Shown in pieces: positions 7,856-16,260 of a stretch of 64,000 bases of DNA; positions within the stretch are counted from its first letter, which is position 1, and each line of letters begins with the position of its first letter. The position numbers and the translations under genes were made by a program. Source of the DNA: Gemmobacter caeruleus. GTDB taxonomy: Bacteria > Pseudomonadota > Alphaproteobacteria > Rhodobacterales > Rhodobacteraceae. The notes under the pieces are model-generated. The model was not told the origin of the DNA, searched no databases, and worked only from the letters and a program-made list of their open reading frames with translations. The DNA lies in contig NZ_VKKX01000011.1 in NCBI RefSeq assembly GCF_008271655.1, positions 62,001 to 126,000 on the forward strand, in the 5' to 3' direction.

Positions 7856-9361
7856 ATGACCAAGTGGAAATTCATGTGTTCGACCGCCTTTGTCGCCCTT
7901 GTCGCCGGCAATGCCGCCCTGGCCGATGTGACGCCTGAGCAGGTCTGGGAAAACTGGAAATCGCTGAGCGGTTCTTATGGCCAGACGCTGACCACCACCA
8001 GCGAGGCGCGCGAGGGCGATGCGCTGGTGGTCAAGGGCATCGCCGTCACCTCGGCGCAGGATGGGGCCGAGGCGGTCGTGTCGATGGATCAGCTGACGCT
8101 GACCGACAAGGGCGATGGCACCGTCGAAATGACCATGAGCGACGGGTCCAAGGTCACCATCAAGACCCCCGCCAGCGGCGAGATGGCAGAAACGACGACC
8201 CATGTCTCGGTGCTGAATCCGGGCATGAGCGTGCTGGTCTCGGGCAGCCCCGAGGAAATGCGCTATGATTTCACCGGCCCGTCCGTGACGATCAAGCTGG
8301 ACGGGATCGAAGGCGGCAAGGACGTGCCGCCGGACATGAAGGCCGAGGCGGTCCTGACCGGGCTTAAAGGCAACTATCTGGTCGCGGGCGGGGACAGCAA
8401 GGCGTTGTCGAGCAATGCGACGCTGGATGGCGCGGCGATCACCATTGCCGGCTCCAACCCCGAGGATGGCAGCAAGATCAACGCGGTGGTCAATGTGGCG
8501 GGCATCACCGCCATGTCGAATTCCGCGATCCTGGGCGATATGGCGAATATCGCGGCGGCGCTGAAGGCCGGCGCGCGGATGGACGGTTCGGTCGCCTATC
8601 AAAGCGCCAGTTTTGACATGACGGTCACGGACCAGAGCGGCGAGACCAAGGCGCAGGGCACCAATGCCGGCGGCGATCTGACCTTTGCGCTGGATGCGGC
8701 CAAGCTGGCCTATGGTGGCACGGCGAAGGACGCGAACTTTACCATCTCGGGTGGGCAGATCCCGTTCCCGCAGGTCAATCTGGCCTATAAGGAGGGCGCG
8801 TTCAATCTGGTGGCCCCGGTGTCGAAAAGCGATACGCCCGCCGATTTCGCCTTCATGATGAAGCTGGCCGACCTGACCATTTCCGACGAGATCTGGGGCA
8901 TGATCGACCCGACCGCGCAGTTGCCGCGTGATCCGATGACCGTGCATCTGGATACCAAGGGCACCGTCAAGCTGACGACCGATCTGATGGACGAGGCCGC
9001 GATGGCCGCGCTGCAAGGCGCACCGGGCGAATTGCAATCGCTGAACATCAACGCGCTTCAGGTCAAGCTGGCGGGTGCCGATGTCACCGGCGCCGGCGCG
9101 CTGACCTTTGACAATACCGACATGACCACCTTCGGCGGGGCCCCGGCACCGACCGGCACGGTGAACCTCAAGGCGGTCGGGCTGAACGGTCTGCTGGACA
9201 AGCTGATGGCGATGGGTCTCGTGCCCGAGGATCAGATGATGGGCGCGCGGATGATGCTGGGCATGTTCGCCAAGGTCGTCGAGGGCGAGCCTGACACCAT
9301 GACCTCCAATATCGAGTTCAAGGACAAGCACTTCTTCGTCAACGGCATGCAGTTGCAATAA
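7856..9361 (+). CDS. DUF2125 domain-containing exported protein
   Basis: A 501-residue protein with a signal peptide (MTKWKFMCSTAFVALVAG, cleavage near NAALA) and a long, evenly beta-rich body with repeated D-G-T and K-T motifs, the pattern of DUF2125 proteins of Rhodobacteraceae. The final residues QLQ follow a hydrophobic strand. AGGGAAGGA precedes the ATG at good spacing. The function of the family is unknown; the architecture suggests a periplasmic or outer-membrane associated beta protein. It is a likely paralogue of the truncated gene at the left edge of the window. Confidence 0.85.
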   Translation: MTKWKFMCSTAFVALVAGNAALADVTPEQVWENWKSLSGSYGQTLTTTSEAREGDALVVKGIAVTSAQDGAEAVVSMDQLTLTDKGDGTVEMTMSDGSKVTIKTPASGEMAETTTHVSVLNPGMSVLVSGSPEEMRYDFTGPSVTIKLDGIEGGKDVPPDMKAEAVLTGLKGNYLVAGGDSKALSSNATLDGAAITIAGSNPEDGSKINAVVNVAGITAMSNSAILGDMANIAAALKAGARMDGSVAYQSASFDMTVTDQSGETKAQGTNAGGDLTFALDAAKLAYGGTAKDANFTISGGQIPFPQVNLAYKEGAFNLVAPVSKSDTPADFAFMMKLADLTISDEIWGMIDPTAQLPRDPMTVHLDTKGTVKLTTDLMDEAAMAALQGAPGELQSLNINALQVKLAGADVTGAGALTFDNTDMTTFGGAPAPTGTVNLKAVGLNGLLDKLMAMGLVPEDQMMGARMMLGMFAKVVEGEPDTMTSNIEFKDKHFFVNGMQLQ

Positions 9362-9426
9362 GGCATGTCGCGTTTCGACATGCGGGGCAGCGGCGCTTTG
9401 CTAGTCTGACCCCGGCAGCAGACGAC

Positions 9427-9451
9427 AAGGGCCGCCCGCCGGGCGGCCCTT
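9427..9451 (+). terminator. GC-rich hairpin after the DUF2125 gene
   Basis: AAGGGCCGCCC and GGGCGGCCCTT form a perfect 11-bp stem with a tiny loop, between the DUF2125 stop and the next gene. The downstream T tract is weak, so it is terminator-like rather than canonical. Confidence 0.6.
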
Positions 9452-9469
9452 CCATTTCGGAGAGGGCGG

Positions 9470-10999
9470 ATGACGGCAGAGATATTCGGGCGGCTTCACA
9501 GGGCGGTGCAGGCCGAGATCGGCGGGCGGCTGTTCACCGTGTCGGTGCAGGATCCCGCGGCGGGGCTGGCGCGGCGGGCCTATAGTTCCGACCCGGAAAA
9601 CTATCCGACCTCGGTGCCCAAGCCGATCCAGCATGATGACTGGAGCCGCATGGTTCTGCTGCGGGGCGAGACCTTTGTCGCCAATACCACCGCCGAATTC
9701 GCCCCCTATTTCTTTGACCATGCGCTGATCAACCGGCTGGGCCTGCATGCGGCGGTGAATGCGCCTGTGATCGTCGCAGGCGAGGTGCTGGGCACCGTCA
9801 ATGTGCTGGATGTGGAGGGATATTTCACACCTGACCGTGTGGCGACGCTGCACCGGGTGATCGCGGCGCATCTGGCCGAACTTGCGCCGGCGATGCGTGC
9901 GGCCGCGGGGGCGGGCGATGTGCATGAGGCACGGCTGGCCCGGCTGCGGGTGCGCATGGTCGAGGCCGGGGTCGATCTGGTCGCGCTGGCGCCGGGGGCG
10001 CATCTTGCCTGGCTGACCGGGGCGGCGCCCTTTGCCGATGAACGGCCCTGCCTTGCCCTGATCGGGCATCGCGGCGCGGGGTTCCTGATGCCCGCGCTGA
10101 ATGCCGCCGACATGCGCCAGCACAGCGACTGGCCGTTCTGGGAATGGGGCGACGATCAGGGGCCGGGTGGCGCGCTGGCGGCTGCGCTGGCGGCGCTTGG
10201 CCCGGTGGGCGGGGTGTCGCTGGATGAGACCATGCGCGCCGATCATGCGATGCTGCTGCTTGATGCGCTGCCCGGCGCCCGGCGCGGCTTTGCGGCGGAA
10301 ACCGTAGGCCATCTGCGGCTGCGCAAGGAACCCGCCGAAATCGCCGCGCTGCGCGAGAATGCCCGCATCGCCGATCTGGCACAGGCCGCGCTGCGCGCCG
10401 CGATCCGCCCCGGCGTGACCGAACGCGACCTGGCCGAGGCCGCAAAGGCCGCTTTCCGCGCCGAAGGGGCGGTGCCGGAGTTCACCATTGTCGGCGCGGG
10501 GGCCAACAGCGCCTTTCCGCATCACCATACCGGCGAAACCGTGATCCGCGCCGGCGATGCCATCGTCTGCGATATCGGCGGGCGCAAGGACGGCTATTAT
10601 TCGGACATTACCCGCATGGCCTGCTGCGTCACCCCGCCCGAAAGCTATGCCGAGGTGCATGCCGTGGTCGAGGCCGCGGTTCAGGCCGCGCTGGCCGCCA
10701 TCCGCCCCGGCATCCGCGCGCGCGACATCGACGCGGCGGCGCGGGGCGTCATCACGGCGGCGGGCTATGGTGCCTTTTTCACCCATCGCACCGGGCACGG
10801 GCTGGGGCAGGAGATTCACGAGCCGCCCTATCTGACCGGCGTGTCCGAGGTGGTGCTGGAACCCGGCATGGTCTTCACGATCGAACCCGGCATCTATCTG
10901 CCCGGCCGCTTTGGCATCCGGCTGGAGGAGGTGGCGGTGGTGACCGAAACCGGCTGCGAGATCCTTTCCACCCTGTCGCGCGCGGTGCATGTCGCATAA
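9470..10999 (+). CDS. GAF domain-M24 metallopeptidase fusion (Xaa-Pro dipeptidase-like)
   Basis: A 509-residue two-part protein. Residues about 1-145 look like a small-molecule-binding GAF domain, with YPTSVPKPIQHDDWSRMVL and ending in NAPVIVAGEVLGTVNVLD. Residues about 155-500 are a creatinase N-domain plus M24 pita-bread peptidase. The metal ligands are recognisable: two Asp in VCDIGGRKDGYYSDITR, His in RTGHGLGQEIHE, Glu in FTIEPGIYLPG and Glu in RLEEVAVV. Such enzymes cleave X-Pro dipeptides or related amide substrates using two metal ions. The N-terminal fusion to GAF is unusual and may make the activity ligand-controlled. A clear ribosome binding site (GAGAGGG) precedes the ATG. Confidence 0.85.
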   Translation: MTAEIFGRLHRAVQAEIGGRLFTVSVQDPAAGLARRAYSSDPENYPTSVPKPIQHDDWSRMVLLRGETFVANTTAEFAPYFFDHALINRLGLHAAVNAPVIVAGEVLGTVNVLDVEGYFTPDRVATLHRVIAAHLAELAPAMRAAAGAGDVHEARLARLRVRMVEAGVDLVALAPGAHLAWLTGAAPFADERPCLALIGHRGAGFLMPALNAADMRQHSDWPFWEWGDDQGPGGALAAALAALGPVGGVSLDETMRADHAMLLLDALPGARRGFAAETVGHLRLRKEPAEIAALRENARIADLAQAALRAAIRPGVTERDLAEAAKAAFRAEGAVPEFTIVGAGANSAFPHHHTGETVIRAGDAIVCDIGGRKDGYYSDITRMACCVTPPESYAEVHAVVEAAVQAALAAIRPGIRARDIDAAARGVITAAGYGAFFTHRTGHGLGQEIHEPPYLTGVSEVVLEPGMVFTIEPGIYLPGRFGIRLEEVAVVTETGCEILSTLSRAVHVA

Positions 11000-11055
11000 G
11001 GCTTGCCTAAAGCGGTCGGGCAACTTAGCTCCTTCATTCAAAGGAAGGATGTTCC

Positions 11056-12396
11056 ATGACCGATCTTGCCCGCCTGACCGAAGCCCTGCTTGACGCTGCC
11101 CGCAAGGCGGGGGCGGAGTCTGCCGATGCGCTGGCGGTGCAGGGCAGTTCGGTGTCGATCGACATCCGGCAGGGCGCGCTGGAACAGGCTGAACGCGCCG
11201 AAGACATCGAACTGGGCCTGCGCGTGCTGATCGGCGGGCGGCAGGCCTGCGTTTCGGTCTCTGACACCTCGGCGCGGACGCTGGCCGATGTGGCGGAACG
11301 CGCCGTCGCGATGGCGCGCGAGGCGCCGGCGGATCCCTATGCCGGGCTGGCCGATCCGGGCCAGATCGCCCGCGACTGGGATCTGGCGGCCTTCGATCTG
11401 GTCGAGGAGGCGCCCGAACCCACGGCGCAGGCGCTGGAAGACGGCGCCCGCGCGGTCGAGGCCGCCGCCATGGCCGTGTCCGGCATTACCCAGGTGCAGG
11501 CCGCTGCCGGCTATGGCCGCCGCGAAATGGTGCTGAGCGCGACCAACGGCTTTCAGGGCGGCTATGCCCGCAGTTCGCTGTCGCTGTCGGCCGTGGCCTT
11601 TACCGGCGAAGGCACCGGGATGGAACGCGACTATGCCGGTGAATCCCGTGTCTATGCCGCCGACATGCCCACGCCCGAAAGCATCGGTGCGCTGGCGGCC
11701 GAACGCGCGCTGGCCCGGCTGGGCGCGCGCAAGCCGGCCACCGGCAACTTTCCGGTTCTGTTCGACGAACGCATCTCGCAAAGCCTGATCGGGCATCTGC
11801 TGGCGGCGGTGAACGGGGCCTCGGTCGCGCGCGGGTCAAGCTGGCTGCGCGACGCGCTTGGCGAACAGGTGCTGCCCAAGGGGTTTTCGGTGATCGAAGA
11901 CCCGCATCGCCCGCGCATTTCGGGCTCGCGCCCCTTCGATGCCGAGGGGCTGGCCACGCGGCGGCGCCTGATCGTGGAGAATGGCGTGCTGACGGGCTGG
12001 ACGCTCGATCTGGCGACGGCGCGCAAGCTGGGCATGGAAAGCACCGCCAATGCCGCGCGCGGCACCACCTCGCCGCCCTCGCCCGCCACGTCGAATATCG
12101 ACCTGACGCCGGGCACCGCGACGCGGCGGCAGTTGATCGGGCAGATGGGCACCGGGCTTCTGGTCACCTCGATGATCGGATCGACGATCAACCCGACCAC
12201 GGGCGATTATTCGCGCGGCGCCAGCGGGTTCTGGGTCGAGGATGGCGAAATCGCCTATCCGGTGAATGAATGCACCATCGCCGGCAACCTGCGCGAGATG
12301 CTGCGCGATTTCGTGGCGGCCAATGACGCGCGCCCGCATCTGGCGACCCGCGTGCCGTCGATCCTGATCGAGGGGATGACGCTTGCCGGAAAGTGA
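11056..12396 (+). CDS. pmbA: TldD/PmbA family metalloprotease-like protein
   Basis: A 446-residue member of the TldD/PmbA (PF01523, also called TldE) family. The N-terminal part has the ARKAGAESADALAVQGSS stretch. The C-terminal GFWVEDGEIAYPVNECTIAGNLREML region is diagnostic of the family, which together with TldD degrades or matures small peptides. PmbA usually lacks the catalytic HExxxH motif of TldD, and none is visible here. AAGGAAGGATG precedes the ATG. The next gene (cysQ) starts inside its last codons, giving an operon. Confidence 0.9.
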   Translation: MTDLARLTEALLDAARKAGAESADALAVQGSSVSIDIRQGALEQAERAEDIELGLRVLIGGRQACVSVSDTSARTLADVAERAVAMAREAPADPYAGLADPGQIARDWDLAAFDLVEEAPEPTAQALEDGARAVEAAAMAVSGITQVQAAAGYGRREMVLSATNGFQGGYARSSLSLSAVAFTGEGTGMERDYAGESRVYAADMPTPESIGALAAERALARLGARKPATGNFPVLFDERISQSLIGHLLAAVNGASVARGSSWLRDALGEQVLPKGFSVIEDPHRPRISGSRPFDAEGLATRRRLIVENGVLTGWTLDLATARKLGMESTANAARGTTSPPSPATSNIDLTPGTATRRQLIGQMGTGLLVTSMIGSTINPTTGDYSRGASGFWVEDGEIAYPVNECTIAGNLREMLRDFVAANDARPHLATRVPSILIEGMTLAGK

Positions 12397-13156
12397 CCAC
12401 TCCCTGTTGATCGAGGCGGCGCGGCAGGGTGGGGCAATCGCGCTCGGCTTCTGGCGGCAATCGCCGCAGGTCTGGGAAAAGCCGGGTCTCGGCCCGGTGA
12501 CAGAGGCCGATCTGGCGGTGAACGCCCATCTGCGCGCGGTCTTGCGCGGGGCGCGGCCCGATTACGGCTGGCTGTCGGAGGAAGACCCCGACGGGGCAGA
12601 GCGTCTGTCGGCGCGGCGGGTCTTTGTGCTGGATCCGATCGACGGCACCCGCGCCTTCATCGCGGGCGAGGAAAGTTTCGCGGTGTCGCTGGCGGTGGTG
12701 GAGGACGGGCGGCCCATTGCGGCGGTGGTCTATCTGCCGGCGCATGACCGGCTGTATTCCGCTGCGGCGCAGGGGCCGGCGCTGCGCGACGGCCAGCCGA
12801 TCCGCGCCTCGGACCGGGTGGAGCTGACGGGGGCCTCGGTCCTGACCACGGGGCATATGATGGCGCCCGAGCATTGGCCGGGCGGTGTGCCGGACCTGAA
12901 GCGCAGCTTCCGCGCCTCGCTGGCCTGGCGGCTGTGTCTGGTGGCCGAGGGGCGGTTCGACGCCATGCTGACGCTGCGCCCGGCCTGGGAATGGGATATC
13001 GCGGCGGGCGCCCTGATCGCCGAACGCGCGGGCGTGCAGGTCAGTGACCGCCACGGGGCCTCGTTGGTGCTGAACCGGCCCGATCCGCAGGCCGAGGGCG
13101 TGATCGCCGCGCCCGCCTCGTTGCATGCCGCCCTGCGGGAGCGGCTGGGTGGATAG
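12383..13156 (+). CDS. cysQ: 3'(2'),5'-bisphosphate nucleotidase / inositol monophosphatase family (CysQ-like)
   Basis: A 257-residue phosphatase of the IMPase/FIG family. The metal-binding motif DPIDGTRAFIAGEESFAV and the earlier Glu in EED (LSEEDPD) are intact. The C-terminal WEWDIAAGALIAERAG, with its Asp, completes the site. CysQ hydrolyses 3'-phosphoadenosine 5'-phosphate to AMP, recycling the product of sulfation and sulfate reduction; other IMPase substrates cannot be excluded. A TTG start overlaps pmbA by 14 nt; no better upstream start exists. The order pmbA-cysQ-unknown is common in Rhodobacteraceae (known from related genomes, not tested here). Confidence 0.82.
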   Translation: MPESDHSLLIEAARQGGAIALGFWRQSPQVWEKPGLGPVTEADLAVNAHLRAVLRGARPDYGWLSEEDPDGAERLSARRVFVLDPIDGTRAFIAGEESFAVSLAVVEDGRPIAAVVYLPAHDRLYSAAAQGPALRDGQPIRASDRVELTGASVLTTGHMMAPEHWPGGVPDLKRSFRASLAWRLCLVAEGRFDAMLTLRPAWEWDIAAGALIAERAGVQVSDRHGASLVLNRPDPQAEGVIAAPASLHAALRERLGG

Positions 13157-14030
13157 GCGGCTGACGCTCTATCTGCCCGATCATCTGCGGGCGGGGCATG
13201 AGGCCTGCCAGACCAATATCCTGTCGCGCGTGATCGAGGCCCTGCCGGGCTGGGAGATCTGCTACCGACCCGAGGCCGAGGGCGCCAACCCCGCGCGCGA
13301 CGGCTTTGCCCTGACCCATATGCAAGAGCCGCGCCGCCCCGGCGTGCTGTGCCTGCGCCGCGCCTATTGGTATCCGTTCTGGCGCATCGAGCCGACGAAT
13401 GAGCGGTGGAATTTCGCGGTGGCGGGCAAGCTGCCCGATGCGTCCCACGTGCCGCCCCGCGCCGCCGCCTTTCACGCCCGGCTGCGTGACCGTGTGCTGG
13501 CGGGGCGGGCGCTGACGCGCGAGGGGTTCGTCTTCGTGCCGCTGCAAGGTCGCCTGACCCGGCATCGCAGCTTTCAAAGCATGAGCCCGGTCGCGATGAT
13601 CGAGACGTTGCTGGAGCGCCAGCCCCTGCCGCTGCGCGCGACGCTGCACCCGGCCGAGGATTATGCCCCCGAGGATCACGCCGCCCTGGCCCGTCTGGCG
13701 CGGCACCCGCGCTTTCAACTGGTGACGGCGCCGGCCGCCGACCTGATTGCCGGTTGCGATTTCGTGGCCTGCCAGAATTCGTCGGTGGCGCTGCATGCCA
13801 TGGTCGCCGGCAAGGGGGCGGTGCTGTTCGCGGGGATCGACTTTCACCACCCTGCCGGATCGGTGCCGCGCGACGGTCTGACCCGCGCGCTCGAGATCGG
13901 CCAGGCGCCGCCGCAGCGGATGACGGAATACCTTTGGTGGTTCTTCAAGCAAGAGGCCATCGACGCCCAGGCCCCGGATGCCCCCGGTCACATTCGCGCG
14001 ATCCTGACGGCGCAGGGCTGGCCGGAATGA
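13149..14030 (+). CDS. Hypothetical protein with weak glycosyltransferase/capsule-transferase character
   Basis: A 293-residue protein I cannot name with confidence. It has no signal peptide or membrane segment. The part VFVPLQGRLTRHRSFQSMS (near residue 130), a following ATLHPAEDY, and the closing FVACQNSSVALHAMVAGKGAVLF recall the GT-B-like C-terminal half of capsule Kdo transferases, where a conserved Ser/Thr-rich NSS loop binds the sugar nucleotide. This is an inference from motifs only. The GTG start overlaps the cysQ stop and follows GGGAG. It is the last gene of the pmbA-cysQ unit and ends at a strong bidirectional terminator. Confidence 0.55.
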   Translation: MDRRLTLYLPDHLRAGHEACQTNILSRVIEALPGWEICYRPEAEGANPARDGFALTHMQEPRRPGVLCLRRAYWYPFWRIEPTNERWNFAVAGKLPDASHVPPRAAAFHARLRDRVLAGRALTREGFVFVPLQGRLTRHRSFQSMSPVAMIETLLERQPLPLRATLHPAEDYAPEDHAALARLARHPRFQLVTAPAADLIAGCDFVACQNSSVALHAMVAGKGAVLFAGIDFHHPAGSVPRDGLTRALEIGQAPPQRMTEYLWWFFKQEAIDAQAPDAPGHIRAILTAQGWPE

Positions 14031-14031
14031 A

Positions 14032-14055
14032 AAAGGCGGCCCGAAGGCCGCCTTT
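14032..14055. terminator. Bidirectional terminator between converging genes
   Basis: AAAGGCGGCC and GGCCGCCTTT form a 10-bp perfect stem around a CGAA tetraloop, directly after the upstream stop and before the trxA stop. It serves both strands. Confidence 0.85.
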
Positions 14056-14074
14056 CGCATCGCAGACACCGCGA

Positions 14075-14401
14075 TCAGATCGCCGAGGCGATCCAGTTGG
14101 CCAGCGCGGCCTTGGGCGCGGCGCCGACCTTGTTCGACACGACCTGGCCATCCTTGAACAGGAACAGGGCCGGAATGCCGCGCACGCCCAGAACGGCCGG
14201 GCTGTCGGGATTTTCGTCCACATTCACCTTCACGATCTTGACCTTGCCGGCATATTCGGTCGCGAGTTCTTCCAGCGCCGGGCCGATCTGGCGGCAGGGG
14301 CCGCACCATTCGGCCCAGAAATCCACGACGACCGGGATCGGCGACTGGCGCACTTCGGCGTCGAAGGTGGCATCGGTAACGGCAACGGTGGCGGCGCCCA
14401 T
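14075..14401 (-). CDS. trxA: Thioredoxin
   Basis: A 108-residue cytoplasmic thioredoxin. The active site [13 protein letters not shown] (about residues 24-36) with CGPC, the buried Asp in VVVDFWAE, the cis-Pro in [11 protein letters not shown] and the C-terminal helix are all intact. It reduces disulfides of reductases and peroxidases in the cytosol. The start at MGAATVAV was chosen because the fold begins there and TTGGAG lies 7 bp before it; an upstream ATG adds about 16 poorly composed residues. It is transcribed on its own strand from the aldehyde dehydrogenase region, after that gene's terminator. Confidence 0.95.
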   Translation of the reverse strand: MGAATVAVTDATFDAEVRQSPIPVVVDFWAEWCGPCRQIGPALEELATEYAGKVKIVKVNVDENPDSPAVLGVRGIPALFLFKDGQVVSNKVGAAPKAALANWIASAI

Positions 14402-14506
14402 GATCATTCTCCAAGGGAATCTGTCGGGCACAGAACGTAAGGATCGCACCGCCCGACGTCAAGAACTTGCGGCTGACGCAAGGCCGACCCCCAATTGTCG
14501 CATGGC

Positions 14507-14541
14507 AAAAGGCCCGGTGCGTGGGGACGCACCGGGCCTTT
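14507..14541 (-). terminator. Terminator of the first aldehyde dehydrogenase gene
   Basis: ACGCACCGGGCCTTT (plus) and its partner AAAGGCCCGGTGCGT make a 15-bp GC-rich stem. On the minus strand it ends in a T run and lies just after the aldehyde dehydrogenase stop, separating it from trxA. Confidence 0.9.
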
Positions 14542-14599
14542 CCTGCCCGACACAGGGAGTTGACGGGCCGGGAGGCGGCCCGCCTGTCGGGAAGCCGGA

Positions 14600-16117
14600 T
14601 CAGAAGAAGCCCAGCTTGTTGGGGTTGTAGCTGACCAGCAGGTTCTTGGTTTCCTGATAATGGTCGAGCATCATCTTGTGGGTCTCGCGCCCGATACCGG
14701 ACTGCTTGTAGCCCCCGAAGGCCGCGCCGGCCGGGTAGGCGTGATAGCAGTTGGTCCAGACCCGACCCGCCTCGATGCCGCGACCGGCGCGATAGGCGGT
14801 GTTGGTGTCGCGGCTCCAGACGCCCGCGCCCAGACCGAACACGGTGTCATTGGAGATCTCCAGCGCTTCTTCCAGCGTCTTGAAGGTGGTCACCGACACG
14901 ACCGGCCCGAAGATTTCCTCCTGGAAGACCCGCATCTTGTTGTGACCTTCAAAGACGGTCGGCTGGATGTAGAAGCCATTCGACAGATCGCCGTTGAACT
15001 TGTTCACCGACCCGCCGGTCAGCACCTTGGCGCCTTCCTTGCGGCCGATTTCCAGATAGGCGCTGATCTTGTCATATTGCTCCTGGCTGGCCTGCGCGCC
15101 GATCATGGTCGCGGTGGCACGCGGGTCGCCGGCGACGATCGCGTTCACTCGCGCCAGCGCCTTTTCCATGAAGCGGTCATAGATCGATTCATGCACCAGC
15201 GCGCGGCTGGGGCAGGTGCAGATCTCGCCCTGGTTCAGCGCGAACATCGCGAAGCCTTCCAGCGCCTTGTCGAGGAATTCGTCATCCTCGTTCATCACAT
15301 CGGCAAAGAACACGTTGGGGGATTTGCCACCCAGTTCCAGCGTGATGTTGGTCAGGTTGTCGGCGGCCGCCTTCATGATCATCTTGCCGACCGGGGTGGA
15401 GCCGGTGAAGGCGATCTTGGCGATGCGCTTGGACGAGGACAGGGCGGCGCCCGCCTCTTCGCCGATGCCGTTCACGATGTTCAGAACGCCCGGCGGCAGC
15501 AGGTCTTCGATGAACTGCATGAGATAGAGGATCGAGGCCGGGGTCTGTTCGGCGGGCTTCAGCACCACGCAGTTGCCGGCGGCCAGCGCAGGTGCCAGTT
15601 TCCACGCCGCCATCAGGATGGGGAAGTTCCACGGGATGATCTGCCCGACAACGCCCAGCGGCTCGTGGAAGTGATAGGCCACGGTGTCATTGTCGATCTG
15701 CCCGATCGAGCCTTCCTGCGCGCGGATCGCGCCGGCGAAATAGCGGAAATGGTCGATGGTCAGCGGGATGTCGGCGGCCATCGTCTCGCGCAGCGGCTTG
15801 CCATTGTCCCAGGTCTCGGCGACGGCGATCGCCTCCAGGTTCTGCTCGATCCGGTCGGCGATCTTGAGCAGGATGTTCGACCGCTCGGTGACCGAGGTCT
15901 CGCCCCATTTCTTGCGGGCGGCATGGGCGGCATCCAGCGCGCGCTCGATATCGGCGGCGTCGGAGCGGGCCACCTGGCAGACCACCGCGCCGGTCACCGG
16001 CGAGATGTTGTCCATGTAGCGGCCGGATTTCGGGGCCACCCATTCGCCGCCGATGAAGTTGTCGTAGCGGGTCTTGAAGGGCGCTTTCGTCAGGTCGAAA
16101 GTTTCGAGTTTCGTCAT
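14600..16117 (-). CDS. NAD-dependent aldehyde dehydrogenase (ExaC/AldB-like)
   Basis: A 505-residue aldehyde dehydrogenase. The NAD-binding [13 protein letters not shown] segment, the catalytic Glu in [12 protein letters not shown] and the catalytic Cys in [12 protein letters not shown] are intact. The overall form, including [18 protein letters not shown] and the ending [14 protein letters not shown], matches the ExaC/AldB acetaldehyde-type clade that oxidises short-chain aldehydes from alcohol breakdown. Upstream lies an AcoR-like GAF-Fis regulator gene on the same strand and, between them, the perfect palindrome TGTCTCAG-TT-CTGAGACA. It therefore is probably induced by the alcohol or aldehyde. 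A strong terminator follows. Confidence 0.92.
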   Translation of the reverse strand: MTKLETFDLTKAPFKTRYDNFIGGEWVAPKSGRYMDNISPVTGAVVCQVARSDAADIERALDAAHAARKKWGETSVTERSNILLKIADRIEQNLEAIAVAETWDNGKPLRETMAADIPLTIDHFRYFAGAIRAQEGSIGQIDNDTVAYHFHEPLGVVGQIIPWNFPILMAAWKLAPALAAGNCVVLKPAEQTPASILYLMQFIEDLLPPGVLNIVNGIGEEAGAALSSSKRIAKIAFTGSTPVGKMIMKAAADNLTNITLELGGKSPNVFFADVMNEDDEFLDKALEGFAMFALNQGEICTCPSRALVHESIYDRFMEKALARVNAIVAGDPRATATMIGAQASQEQYDKISAYLEIGRKEGAKVLTGGSVNKFNGDLSNGFYIQPTVFEGHNKMRVFQEEIFGPVVSVTTFKTLEEALEISNDTVFGLGAGVWSRDTNTAYRAGRGIEAGRVWTNCYHAYPAGAAFGGYKQSGIGRETHKMMLDHYQETKNLLVSYNPNKLGFF

Positions 16118-16220
16118 GGTCTGTTCCTCCTCTGCGCCGCCTCCCTGCGGCGGTGTGGTTTCAGTCTGCGGGTGATTGCGATGCCGGTCACCCCGGTCCG
16201 GTCAGGTCGGGGGCGCGGGT

Positions 16221-16238
16221 TGTCTCAGTTCTGAGACA
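16221..16238 (-). promoter_or_regulatory. Perfect inverted repeat upstream of the aldehyde dehydrogenase, probable operator
   Basis: TGTCTCAGTTCTGAGACA has perfect 8-bp arms and a 2-bp spacer. It lies about 105 bp before the aldehyde dehydrogenase start codon and just after the stop of the GAF-Fis regulator gene. No GG-N10-GC sigma-54 core was found between them. The neighbouring regulator is the natural candidate to bind it. Confidence 0.7.
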
Positions 16239-16260
16239 GGTTGCGCCCCCGGCGATGGCG

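Noticed and set aside
7727-9358. Long minus-strand open frame opposite the DUF2125 gene
   Set aside because: Shadow of a GC-rich real gene; Gln/His/Arg-rich with no domain.
9401-11041. Long minus-strand open frame opposite the GAF-M24 gene
   Set aside because: Antisense frame lacking any recognisable domain; the plus strand has intact metal ligands.
16118-16220. Sigma-54 promoter before the aldehyde dehydrogenase
   Set aside because: GG and GC do not sit 10 bp apart in the candidate; the regulator also lacks the AAA+ domain.
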